A stretch of DNA of 64,000 bases from Diphasiastrum complanatum (GCA_029204225.1 CM055097.1:1719414-1783413); one strand, 5' to 3'; numbered from the stretch's first letter, positions 34,140-45,703 are shown. Program-made: numbers and translations. Notes: generated by a model not told the origin, from the sequence alone.

Positions 34140-35870
34140 GTTCCTCAAGAATATTCTCATCCTCTGCAACTCACGGATTTCAATCCTCTTGCTCGTCGTG
34201 GAGAAAAGAGACCTGCTTCACCTTCAGACCACCCTCGATGCTTCCCCTTCATGTGCACATCGTGAAGCCCACTGTGATGTTGCGGATTCCTTGCTTGTTT
34301 CCTCTGGCCAGGTGGCGCCATACTGTCCGCCCCAATTTTGCCCCCACCTTTCTTCCTCTCTTTTAGTTTCTCAGCTTTTTCCTTCTTCCTCTTCTCGCCC
34401 CCCTGTTCCATGTTGCTTTTATTTGCAAGGTGCCGATCTTTCTCGCCATCAAAGCGCTTGCTCTGCTTTCCGTCAGCAACTTGCATTAACCAATGTCGAC
34501 CTTGCATCTCATCCTGCTCCCACTTCACCACCTAACTCGGCTTGGACCTGGATTTGCTCCCTTGATATTTTAGCCGTTTTTCACTTAGTTTTCCTCGTCC
34601 TCGTCTTTATGCACATATACCCTTTGCCTTGCGCTTAGACGTTCAAAGAGCTTTGTCCTCATCTTTGTCTCATTTTGGCTTCCAACCCTTCTGATACCGC
34701 AACTTGTCATGCCTTTTTACTTTTTTCCCTTTGGTGTTTGCCTTTGCCTCCTCAAGGTGGTGATTCAACAACATCTTCGTGCGGCCAAGGACCTCATCCC
34801 TCCACCTATGCGAGCTTCTTTGTCTCCCTTTGAGACTTTGCTTAGCCATCAGCGTGCTCATTTTCAAAAGTATCTTTTGGAGCAGTTCCACTCACATGCT
34901 TTCACTCAGCTTCTCAGTGATTCACCTTCCGATGAGACTCGGGCTCGTCTTCTGTCTTGTGCAGGACCTGGTGCTGGTGCTTGGCTTGTTGCGCGCCCTA
35001 TTGTTCCACTCTTGCACCTTTCTTCAAAGCTGTTTGTCACCACTCTTCGAGTCAAATTGGGTCTCCCTCATCCAGTGTTGGCGGGTTTGACAAGATATTC
35101 CTGTGGTCACCCTCTCTTGATTCTATTGGCACTCATCTCATGCGTTGTCCTTCTGGGGGAGATCGCACCGCGACTCATGATTCCATTCGTGACGTACTGA
35201 CATCTATTGGACATGAGTGCGGCTTTCATGTCGTCTGGGAGCAAACCCACATCTTGTTTGTGTCTGATTCATAGTCGCCTCAACGTCGAGTTGATCTCAT
35301 TCTTTCGCGCGAGGGGATTCACACGCTTGGGAATGTTGTTGTTTTTTATCCTTCGTGGCCAGACTTCCTTCGCCATGCTTTAACTACCCAAAGAGCCACT
35401 GCTTTTCATGCGACTCAAGATAAAGAGCGAGATTATTTACATCGCACTCCTGGAAAAGACTTTATTCATTTTGCCTTGGAAATTTATGGGTGCCTGCATA
35501 ATAAATTCGACGATTTTCTATCATCTTGTGTAGGTTTTGCAGCGAAGCTCACGTGGTGTTATCTATCATTACGTCTTATTATCGTCGACGAGTTTCTACC
35601 ACTGTACAACGCACTCAAGCACTTGCAATACTTCGACTTGCCGTAGTTGCAGAAACGGCTGTTTCACAGCTTTCTGCACTACCTAAATTTCCAACTATCT
35701 TAGCTAGCGACTTACATCAAGCAGTAGGCTTTTTATAGCTACTTTGTGAGATTGTTGTTTTGTTATGATTGATGTACAATATCTCAATTCGTCTTATGGC
35801 CTTTACACTTTCTACATGCATACCTTTGTACTCCGATGAGTTTCCCATCTTTTATTAATAAAAACAGGAA
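34140..35870 (+). pseudogene. internally deleted non-LTR retrotransposon (LINE)
   Basis: Three parts appear in LINE order. Near 34400-34490 there is an N-terminal zinc-finger-like CCFYLQGADLSRHQSAC. From 34800 to 35100 the post-RT region reads RARLLSCAGPGAGAWLVARP and LRVKLGLPHPVLAG. Around 35095-35160 a CxCGH...HLMRC zinc knuckle appears, split by a frameshift, and QRRVDLILS at 35281-35307 resembles the R.D strand of a restriction-like endonuclease, followed by DKERDYLHRTPGKDFIHFAL near 35420. The RT itself is missing between about 34640 and 34760. The 3' end is near an ATTAATAAAAAC signal at 35855. Architecture resembles LINEs with a C-terminal endonuclease; the clade is not determined. Confidence 0.55.
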
Positions 35871-36428
35871 GTATCATCTCACAAGAACATGGCCAAAATA
35901 TTTCTATAAATATTCTAGTTCCCTTCCATTATAAATACATGCTTATACTTGTCTTAGTTGGGATTCGAAAAGCTGGAACAATCCTAAAAATAAGTATGAC
36001 ACTATGAATGTGGGACTTAGCGTCATACAATGACATATACTTCGAGTTCTGTGGAGCCTCCTTGCTGGAGTGTGGCTTCAGCAAGTCGTAGAACATCACT
36101 CTCCTTCTCATAACACGAGTGTGAAACAGTGAAGGTAAGACCCATACCCTGACAGATACTTGCAGTTCCCTGGAGCCTCCTTGCTGCTTTGTCTTAGCAA
36201 GCCCTACAAAACTAATACCCAGGAACAGTCTGGCTTGCAGCGCCGGCCTTCTATGATTTTGATAAATTCACATCATCAACTTTCCTTGCAAAGCTTCTCG
36301 AAAGCACTCTCTTGTGGAAAGCCTGTAATTTGAACTTCTTCACGTGTTTTTATACAGATAGAGTAGGTGTATTTTGCCTGCAGTGCATAACAGTAGAAGG
36401 GCGTCTTCAAACCATCAACAGGTGTATA

Positions 36429-39400
36429 CTACCAGTAATCCCCACATGAACATATACCGTCTACAAAGTGATGAAATCTGTTAGCGTCTCTTACGACCAA
36501 CGACCTCCCAGCAATCCTAGAAATATATTTGCTGGCTGTGTGGCAGTCTTCACACACTCTCAGATTCTTAAATATATGGAGTTGACTTCCAGACGGGGTG
36601 CTGATGAGTCCAAATGCTATGGCCAGTCGCTCACTGTGCTGACAAGATGAATGACCTCCCTCCTCCCTGTCACGTATTTCAAAGCGTTTATCTGGCACAT
36701 ACCCTGCTTTTTTCATCTGCAAAGATAACTTCCTCAGTTCTTCTTGTATTTCTATGATCCGAGGATGCTCAGTGTCTGCTACAAAAAACCTATGAACTTC
36801 ACCATTAACCTCAATCCAGGTACACCCTGCCTCTTTGTGCAAATGTCTTTCCTTCCGCAACTTCTGAACCTTGATTCTGCTCTCCCAATTCCCGGCAGCA
36901 GCATAAACATTTGATAGCAACACATAACAGGAGGCATTATGAGGATCAAGTTCAAGAACTTGCAGTGCAATACGCTCTCCCATCTCCACATTGCCATGAA
37001 CTCGGCAAGCACCCAGTAAGGCCATCCATATAGGTATCTCAGGCTGATGAGCCATCCTATTGATCATGTCCTCTGCCTCATCCAAATAGCCTCCTCGACC
37101 AAGAAGGTCGACCATGCAGCTATAGTGCCCCACTGTTGTTGCAACATCAAAAACCGGACTCATGAGTTCAAAGTAGCAATGACCTTCATCAACAAAACCC
37201 GTATGACTACATGCTGATAAAAGGGTGACAAAAGTTGCACTATCCATCTGCACTTGTTTACCCATTTCATCGCAAAGTCGGAGTGCTTGCTTCCCGAGGC
37301 CATGAATGCCATACCCATCAAGCATGGCATTCCAGGCTGTTAATGTGAGGATTGGCATACTGTTGAACACCCTTTCTGCTTCATCTATCCTCCCACATTT
37401 ACTGTACATTTCTATCAATGAACTAGCCACAAGAACGTCAGATTCACAGCCATATTGAATGACCTTCAAATGGACATAGCGTCCCTCTTTAATTGCTGCA
37501 AGGCTAGCGCATACATGAAGAACGCTTACAAAAGTGACTGCATCTCCCGCTACTCCTGCCTGCTGCATCAATTTGAATAATTTCAATGCGCTTTTCTCCT
37601 CCCCAAGTTTGGAATGTCCCAAAAGGATGGCACTCCAAGAAACCAAATCCTGTGTTGGCATATTATTGAATACTCTGCATGCATCCACTATGCTGCCACA
37701 ATGTGCATACATTTCACACAAACAACTCCCAACAAAAAAGTCTGACTTATACTTGCTCCGACTTATCAGCATGTGAGTATATGTGCCAAAATCCAGTTCT
37801 AACAAACGAGCACATGCATTAAGGACATATACGTAGGTAGTATTGTCTGACTCGACCTTTTCACGCTGCATCTGTTGAAATAACACCAAAGCTTTTTCTT
37901 CTTGACTGTTCTTTACACAAGCTCCTATCATGGCATTCCAAGAAACAGTATTGCAATCTGGCATGCTATGAAAAACTTGAGTTGCATCCTCTAGGCTTCC
38001 ACATTTGCTGTACATGTCAATGAGAGAACTCCCAACAAAAACATCAGACACATAACGTTTTTCAATGACCTGTGCATGTACGCACCTGCCTTCTTCCAAT
38101 GCCTCTGTGCTAGCACATGCATTGAGGACAGCCATGAAGGTCACCCTGTCTGGATTCACCCGTTCCAATTGCATCTGTGAAAACAAGCTCACTGCCTTCT
38201 CTCCTTGATTACAGTCCGTATATCCAACAATCATTGAACTCCAAGAGACCACATTGCGGGTACTCATGGTTTGAAAAACTTCGATTGCATCCTCTATGCT
38301 ACCACATTTGTTGTACATATCAACAAGACAACTCCCAACAAAAATATCATACTCAAAACCGTATCTAATGACATGTGCGTGAATATGCCTCCCCTCTTCA
38401 AGGGCCGCAGAGCTTGTACATGCACTGAGGACATTGACAAATGTGATGATGTCTGGCTGCACATCTTCTCGCTGCATCTGAAAAAATAGTTGCAATGCCT
38501 TACTTCCTTGGCCACACTTGACGTAACCCATAATCATGGTACTCCAACAGACAACATCAGGTATGGGCATATTCTTGAATACTTTACATGCATCCTCTAA
38601 ACTCCCACACTTGCTGTACATGTCAATCAGGGAATTGCAAACAAAGATATCAGACTTGCTTCCACTTTCCATGACATCTCTATGTATCCTTCTGCCTATT
38701 TCCAACTCTAACAAACCAGTGCATGCCTTGAGGACCTGAACATAAGTGAAACTGTCAGGGTAAATATCCTCCTTTTGCATTTCCTCCCAACGTTCCAGGA
38801 CCTGTCTGTGTTGCCCAAATTTCATGAATCTTGTCAACATAGTGTTCCAGGAGAACACACTTCTCTGCACCGTACCTGGAAGCAAACTTACCACCTTCGC
38901 CTTTACCCAGTCAGGTGTAGACCTTCCATTAATCCACAGAGCAACATCGGTCTCTTTGTGCTTGAAGTCTGGGTATTTTGCTGTTCTCTGGTTGCATATT
39001 TTTTTGAAACAAATAATCAGACAAAACGATTTGCAGCCTATCAAAAGGAAGTATCATTCTAATAAGTACAGTGATCAATGATCATTAAATACGTCATCTT
39101 AAAATTGCTTGTAACTATCAAGAGCTCACCTTGTCAAATCTGTGATCCCACCACTTTGAAGGTTCTGAAAAAAATTGTCGCCAACGTTTTTCTGGAACAA
39201 TTTGCTTGCACATCATAAACTACAAAATAATACAATACGACTCTGAAAAACTGTGCATTCTCATTCATTTTGCAGGTCTTCCACATAATTTCCAATATTC
39301 CACCCAAGTTGAATCTCTGCAGTTCCACAATCCAATAAACCAAATGGAATTGTGATAAATGTTTAGAAAACAAAGTAAAAAAATCTTGATAAAGACCTTG

Positions 39401-41055
39401 TTCTGCTTCAGAGCTTGCATAGGTGTCCCATCTTCTTGTCACTCGAGAAGGGTCCAGCAAAGTGTCGACCCACAATGGTGGCATCTTATACCTCTTCTCG
39501 GAATTTGGGCACCAAAAATCCTTTTGTGGGGAGCTCTGCCACCAGTATCAACACGAATCAAGTGATACCAATCTCAAATTTACGCAAACCTTTAACTGCC
39601 ATCATTTTACATCAAAACACAGAAAAATAAAAAATAAAAACCTATTTAATGTGCACTTGAAAGAAAAAGCCAGTCCAACAGATGATAACATCATGAATCA
39701 ATACAATTACAAAGTAATGCAAAAGCAAAGAGGCAAAATCTTGTTTCTTCCAGAAAAGTATCACTTACTCATTTTACCAGGTTAGACACAAAGTCATGAA
39801 GCATTTCCATGTCATGCATTTTGTATGAGCATATCTTCTCTCAGAGTAACAAAATAAACCCAATGCAACTTAAATCAAGAAGTGGTAATTCCGTTCTTGT
39901 CTCTCCAGGCACAAAGAAAGACCACCATGCCGCTTCAGTGGCTGATGGTTTTTGATGAGGCAAAGTCTTTAAAGGCTTTGCTTACTCATTCCTTTCTAAG
40001 AATGCTAAAAGTGGCCCAGTTATCAACTGCGAACAGAAAAGCTGTAGCTTGTGACAGTAGCCAAAAGGTTGGGTTGAATTAACCATTGGACGAAACCATT
40101 TTGGAAGGAATCGGCCTTTTCAGAATCGGAAGAATTGATGGTTCAGGCGTTTCATAAAAGAATCAGTCAATTTTTCTAAAAGCCAATTCTTTTACAAAAA
40201 AATGTTAAAAAAACTAGAAAACACCGATTTGTCTTGCATTTCGATAGTTTACTTCTTAGTACTACTTAAATATTACAGAATCATCACTACAATGGCCAAT
40301 CTCAAGTGCTGACTCTTGAGTGCACATAATAATTGACTAAATTTGTCAGAATTCAAACCCAAGTATAACCACAATTCAAAACTGAAAATGACCATGATTC
40401 AAACTTAGAAGTTAGAAATAATCATGCTAGATATTTAACATTAAAAACAAGATTCAAACTCAAATATAACCCCGATTCATTATCCATAATAGAGTCACAT
40501 AAATAAGCCACGCAACACATTTAGATTCCCCCCCCCCCCTCTCTCTCTCTCTCAAACGCTATGCTGCAGCAATGTGGCTGCTCCTTGGACCTCAATAGCC
40601 GCAGTTGAAATGCCTAATAAGACTTTTAACCAACTAGTAAGGGAGAGCATTTCAGGTCTTTATGTATCACTTGTGAGAGGCACTGAAAATTCATGTAGTC
40701 ATGCTGGCAGAACCACATTTTGGCTGATGAGAACCAGTTTTTGGCATTTTATGTTACTCCACTCTGAGTGCCCTCACAATAACCTCAAGATCAGCATGGC
40801 ATCTGATGGCAAGGTGTTTCATTCCTTTACAGTAGATAATGAAAGTACATATAAATCAAACTTCCTGTTCTTCTGCAGTCATGCCCAATCAAACTAAGGA
40901 ATGAAACATCTCATGCCGTCACAGATAAGAAAAATGGTTACTTACAGAATGAATTTTTTCATGATCTCTTAAATTGCTCACCTTGTCAAATCTGTTGCTC
41001 CACTGTTGCAAATAATCCTGAGCAGATTTCAGCAGAGATACATTCTTCTTCTGAC
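36429..41055 (-). CDS. PLS-class PPR protein with DYW deaminase and N-terminal OSB-type PDF motifs (5' end unresolved)
   Basis: Exons in transcription order are 41055-40982, 39535-39397, 39191-39130 and 38987-36429, phases compatible, GT-AG introns of 1446, 205 and 142 bases; 943 aa visible. The first three exons and the start of the fourth give two PDF motifs, as in plant organellar single-stranded-DNA-binding (OSB) proteins: a divergent one (YLQQWSNRFDK then MPPLWVD) and a good one (WRQFFSEPSKWWDHRFDK then RTAKYPDFKHKETDVALWI). The last exon continues through 18 PPR motifs (five P-L-S triplets, then P2-L2-S2), E1, E2 and a DYW domain with HSE, CEDCH and terminal CSCGDYW, all zinc and catalytic residues present. 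Such proteins bind organellar transcripts and deaminate C to U. The big exon has no ATG before its first PPR motif, so translation must begin upstream; no OB-fold exon was found. No stop or frameshift is seen. Confidence 0.85.
40528..40553. repeat. C-run followed by CT microsatellite
   Basis: About eleven C followed by CT repeats, inside the first visible intron of the PDF-PPR gene. Confidence 0.9.
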
Positions 41056-41059
41056 CTAC

Positions 41060-42550
41060 ATGAGAAGAAGCACAAGAATAATATAGCAAGACACTGACTA
41101 GTAAAATCACTCAACGGGAAAAGTTCTTGCAAAAAAAATTGAAATCATTCCGCTGGAATTAAGCAAAATGAAATTTGAAGTTTCTGCTTAATGAAACTAT
41201 TCCGGTAACATAACAATGCAGAACCTTCTTGTAAAAGGTTCAAACACGGTAGACTGCCTGCACCCATGATGCAAATGTCACCGGAGGAGCTCAGCCGGGT
41301 TTGCCTTTATACAGAGCAGCATAGAGTAGAATATGGTTCATGCTTTATACTAAGCATGCATTTCACAGCTATTCTTCCTTCTCAGCTTCCACTACTGAAT
41401 GAATCCATTGGCAGGATAGCGACAATGGTGGACATTTGCAGTCCAGAATCACTTCCATTTTTTTGTCTCTGATTGATTGTACAATTCCCAATCGACAAGA
41501 AAGACAAAGATCCTGTACACTTTATAGATCAAAAAGCATTTTTGGTCAATGGATAATGTCTGGGAGAGATGTGTAACATAGTCGAACAGATTTTCTATAC
41601 TTCGAACTAAAGTTTGCCATCCAGAATAGAAATCATGAAGAATTTCGTAGCAGAAAGTCAATCCAATGAAATTTTCAAAATAAGTATTTTCATCAAAACC
41701 AAGCCAGAGACCAAATGAACCAAATTTACTAAGGAAAAAAGGTTTCACAAAGACCATTTCGAAAAATTCCAAAGACCAAGGGACATTCAACGCAGCTTTC
41801 ACGACGAAAGTAAAATACAGCTACATATGCATCATAATGCACAAGTTTTCCAATCTTATAACTGCCTTCCGCCATCCAAAATAGAAAAGTAACTTGACTT
41901 ATCAACTCTTCTCTGAGGTTCACACAACTGAAATCTTAATGGAAAGAATGAAAATGTTGGAGATATGATATTCATTTGCACTCAACATGCAAAATAACCG
42001 AGCCATAGATCAAACGAGACAAAATCATTTGACAAATAGAGTTATCTTTGCTCGCGAACAACATATCTCAATTACCAACCCAAACTTCCTTGACTAGATT
42101 GAGATAAAGCAGTGAAGAATAACTTGAAACACAGAACCTCAGAAACTAACGATCGAAATTCCCCAGCGAAAAATCAGCGAAAGTCGTGTGTGTCAGATGT
42201 CATGTAGACAAAGGACATAGTCCTTCTCGGAATTGAACGCAAGAGCTGCTTTTCTACAAAAGCAGGTTCGACATAGAAAATTGGACGTTACAATCCAATT
42301 GGAAGTCATTGGCACCAATCTGGAAAGAACAAATTTCATTCAGGCTCCTGAAATCCTTGAAGTATTTAATTCAATCCTCATGGTTCACGGAGTAATAAAG
42401 GTCTTGAAAAGAAAGATACGAACATCGCATGAAGCATGAAAATTCTTTTGCGTTATAAACGCTTCCAGACTGATAGAACACTACTCCATTTGCTCCTTTT
42501 TTAGTGGGAAAAAAAATTAGCAAATACTTGCGGAGCAGACAAACCTCAGA
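41060..42550 (-). other. presumed upstream intron(s) of the PDF-PPR gene, no exon identified
   Basis: I searched the minus strand for an OB-fold-like exon or another PDF motif and found none. The sequence is AT-rich with short chance frames, apart from a leader-like patch around 42130-42300. The acceptor at 41056-41060 (TTCTTCTCATGTAG) shows that an exon must precede it. Confidence 0.4.
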
Positions 42551-42559
42551 GAGCAGTAA

Positions 42560-42896
42560 GCCAGACTTAAAACAACCATTTAACAGACAGAAAGATGCAA
42601 AGAATGTACCTCGAAATCATGAAGAAGATACTGCAGGTGACTGAACGTACATGAATTTGCTGAAGGCTGTAAAAAAGGAAGGCGGAAATGGAGATCCACA
42701 GGCTTGCCAAGCGATTGTCAGTCAGTAGACAGACAAAAAACAAGTATACAGCGCCTAATGTATAAGGAAAAGATTGAGCATCGGAAGAAGAACGATCGTC
42801 AGAAAGAAAACAAAGAGAGCCTGAAAGAGTTCCCGACAGCCCAATCCTAAAGAGAAATGGTGTGGTTGCAACGCTCGCTTGCATCCAAGGGGACAT
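42560..42896 (-). other. candidate first exon of the PDF-PPR gene
   Basis: An ATG at 42896 opens a frame beginning MSPWMQASVATTPFLFRIGL, followed by Ser-rich sequence with few acidic residues, reminiscent of an organellar transit peptide. Possible donors are CAT|GTACGT near 42650 and GAG|GTACAT near 42610. Neither leaves the single-base phase required by the exon at 41055, so another exon or a different donor would be needed. It may instead be 5' UTR. Evidence is compositional only. Confidence 0.25.
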
Positions 42897-43006
42897 TTAA
42901 ATGGGATGCCTTACCAGCAAATTGATTGGTCCACACTCTATAATTGTGTAATATGGCATAAGGTATTCTTTGTGTAATATGGCATAAGTTCCGATGAGCG
43001 TATTTT

Positions 43007-43114
43007 GCACCACCACCACTCGAGTGACAATGGTGGTGTACTATCCATCTAATGGAGATGGGATGATACCACTTAAATCTGTGGGACACCGCCATTGCCC
43101 GAGAGTGGTGGTGC
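43007..43114. repeat. 108-bp inverted-repeat hairpin
   Basis: The left arm GCACCACCACCACTCGAGTG (43007 onward, to about 43038) pairs with the reverse complement of the right arm 43087-43114 (GCACCACCACTCTCGGGCAA...). The arms of about 30 bp enclose a 48-base loop. It sits about 110 bases upstream of the candidate first exon of the PDF-PPR gene and could be a small MITE. The words TGTGTAATATGGCATAAG are also duplicated at 42945 and 42972. Confidence 0.5.
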
Positions 43115-43249
43115 TAAATATTCTCATCCCATAAGTTTGGTCATTTAATATTAACAGAAGTCGAACCCAACCAGTATATTTTTCATGAAAAATCTCTCTC
43201 TCTTTAAGCTAATTGTTTTATCTCAAAATTCGAACTAGCAAAGGGCCTC

Positions 43250-43460
43250 TAAGAAACTTGAGGATAATAATTCATGGAAAAGAGTTAAGAGCATACAAAT
43301 GTGGATCTTCCCTAGTTGCTCGTTCTGAGGACAGAACTGGTTTAAGGGGGGAAGAATGTTACGTCCATGTCCAATATGTGGGATTCAGAATAATTCCTGA
43401 CATGGATAGCCGGTCACTCCAGTGTATGTGGTTATTGGTTATGCCTCGTCATTCCTAATT
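43250..43460 (+). pseudogene. Ty3/gypsy pol 3' end and LTR start
   Basis: CGSSLVARSEDRTGLRGEEC near 43288-43350 resembles the common C-terminus of gypsy polyproteins. It is followed by the purine tract AAGGGGGGAAGAA and then TGTTACGTCC at about 43356, a typical gypsy LTR start. The LTR is cut within roughly 100 bases, where minus-strand copia sequence begins. Confidence 0.65.
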
Positions 43461-43464
43461 AATA

Positions 43465-44620
43465 ACTTCATGTACTAATCAAATCATCCACGTACAACAC
43501 AATGAACACTATCTCTGAATCTTGCCTTAGAATGTAAAGATCAGGATCAGCATCACTCTTTACCATTCCCCTTCGCTTAAAGTGTTCATCTATCTATGCA
43601 CGAGTACCACGCCCGTGGTGATTGCTTCAATCCATAAATAGCTTTGTTGAGCTTACAAACAAGGTGCTCTCTCCCTGGTTCAATAAATCCTTGAGGTTGT
43701 ACTAAGTACACCTCTTCATCCAGCACTCCATTAAGAATAGCATATTTAACATCCATTTGCTGGATCTTCCAACCATAGAAAGCAGAAATAGCAATGACAG
43801 AACGTATAGTTACCATCTTAGCTACGGGTGCGAAGGTTTCCTCAAAATCAATACCTTCCTGCTGCTCAAATCCTCTCACAACCAACCGTGCTTTGTATTT
43901 GTTGAGTTGCTTGTATATCCATTTGCAAGTGATAGGTGTCTTACCATCAGTTAGCTCAACCAAGTTCCACGTCCTATTTTTTGATATAGCTTCCATTTTT
44001 GTTTCCATAGCTTCACGCCACTCCTCGTGCTCCTTTGCTTTATCAAAAGTTTTTGGTTCTTGAGCCTTGAGCACAGAACCCATTAGGGCTAGATTCATCT
44101 CTAATCTTGCAGGAGGTTTTCGATTTCTACTTGATCTTCTAGGCTCTCCCTACTCACTAGATTCGGGAGTATCTCCCTTCTTTGCACCATCTGTGACTGA
44201 TAAGTACCATTTAGGTACTCTCTTGGGAATTTCAGCATTGGGCTTACCTTTGTCCAATGGATTTTCTGTATCAAAATCCACTTCTTTCTTGACCTGTACT
44301 TTCGCTCCCTCATCAAAAGGTTCAGTGATTACTTCAGATTGTTCACCTCGGCCCATCTCGTCAAATGTAGCATCTCTAGAAATTACAGGCTTCTATGCAT
44401 TTGTATGCCTTGGCCTTCACATCATATCCAAGGAAAATACACTTGATAGCTTTTGCATCCAATTTCCTTCGTTTCTCATCAGGAATATGAGCATAAGCAT
44501 CACAACCAAATACTCTCAAATGAGAAATACTAGGTTTCTTTCCAGTAACAACTTCATGAGGTGTCTTACCTTCCACGGATTTTGTAGGACACCGATTCCA
44601 AGAGACTACTGGCCCTAGTT
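43465..44620 (-). pseudogene. Ty1/copia integrase-to-RT remnant, truncated at YVDD and interrupted by an LTR
   Basis: On the minus strand from 44620 the order is: NRCPTKSVEGKTPHEVVTGK and FGCDAYAHIP (post-integrase linker), a RRSSRNRKPP-like acidic/basic linker, EEWREAMETKMEAI, CKWIYKQLNKYKARLVVRGF, ETFAPVAKM, QQMDVKYAILNG, LNKAIYGLKQSPRAWY, and finally IVLYVDDLIS near 43475, where it ends. Frame changes occur near 44380 and 44150 and a stop follows AWYSCIDR. The integrase side is cut exactly at 44621, where a plus-strand LTR begins, so that LTR inserted into or recombined with this copy. Confidence 0.85.
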
Positions 44621-44885
44621 TGTTAGAAATCAATAATAAACTTCATTGTTACACTTCTTAGTTATTGTTTACGATGTAATTTGTTACTAGTTGTAACTAG
44701 TTGTAGGCTAGTCTAGTAGTCTACTCCTAGGTTCTCTTTCTCTATCAAGGTTTAGGGTTTATTATGTACATTTTACATTCAGTGAGTGGCAGTGTGATAA
44801 AGTGATATTGCGTGTTCTTCTTCCGTCTCCCTACTTGGTGATTGCTTATGGTGAATGCTTGATGTTACATTTCTGATTGTTTACA
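44621..44885 (+). repeat. copia 5' LTR (265 bp) with primer-binding site 44886-44897
   Basis: The block begins TGTTAGAAATCAATAATAAA and ends TTTACA. Immediately after it comes TGGTATCAGAGC, complementary to the 3' end of initiator-Met tRNA. A plus-strand gag follows at 45704, so this is the 5' LTR of the element at 45.7-46.8 kb. A telo-like TTTAGGGTTTA lies inside it (around 44752). No matching 3' LTR is seen in the window. Confidence 0.85.
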
Positions 44886-45703
44886 TGGTATCAGAGCTAC
44901 GATAGTCTTGCGTGCCTGATCAGTGGATACAACTTGTCACAGGCTCTGCAACGAAGTGAGAAAGTCCTTCACATGAAGTAAAAGCTTGGAGAAACAAAAA
45001 CAACTGGAAGAAATCCTTCTTGATGTATTTTGCAGGTTTTGGAGCTCACAGTTACTAGTGGGGAATGAAGACACAGTCCCGGAGGCATCGGAAAGGCCAG
45101 GGCAGCATTAGAGAGATTGAAAATCTGTTGAGTGAGAAAAGTTTTACAATTTTTTTTAGTCTTTGTGAAAAGTGCCATTTGTCAGAGAGTTGTGCCAAGA
45201 AATCTCTCATTTTTTTGTTTGGGGTACTGCAAATCACACCAGACAGCGTCTAGTACTGCCATTTAGAACTTTGAGGCTTCATACCTTTCACATTATTGAT
45301 ATCTGTCTGTTTGAACGATCACTCGTTTCGAAATCTAAGCAAAGAGGAGGAGGCGTAGCCCGCCGCGCCGAAGTAGGAAATCTGGATTATTCCCTCTGAA
45401 AGTTCTTATATTCTTCCCTTTTTATATCCATACCAATATTGGATCCAAGCGCGCTAGCTGAAGAGAAACCGGAGCAGTCGTACATCCGCGCTCCAGTCCG
45501 ATATTGTCCGTACCGATATCGGATCCAAGCGCACGAGCTAAAGAGAATTCCAAGCAGTTGTACATCTGCGCTCCAGTCTGATATCACATGCTCCAATATC
45601 GGATCCACGCACACAAGTCCATTCCGATATCAAGTGTATAACTAGAAAAATATACAGTTCTGTAGTGTGATAAATTACTTGATCTGGACTCATCTGTTCA
45701 ATA

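Noticed and set aside
34157-34531. 124-codon minus-strand frame rich in Lys/Arg/Glu
   Set aside because: It is antisense to the LINE zinc-finger region; its composition is the mirror of the Ser/Pro/Phe-rich sense strand.
38988-39044. Start of the PPR protein at the beginning of the large open frame (39044)
   Set aside because: That frame start is a TTG codon, and 38988-39044 carries an intron-like acceptor directly before the PDFKHK segment; splicing from the exon at 39191-39130 explains it better.
39423-39785. 120-codon plus-strand frame
   Set aside because: It overlaps the antisense exon 39397-39535 of the PDF-PPR gene and resembles no protein; it is a shadow frame.
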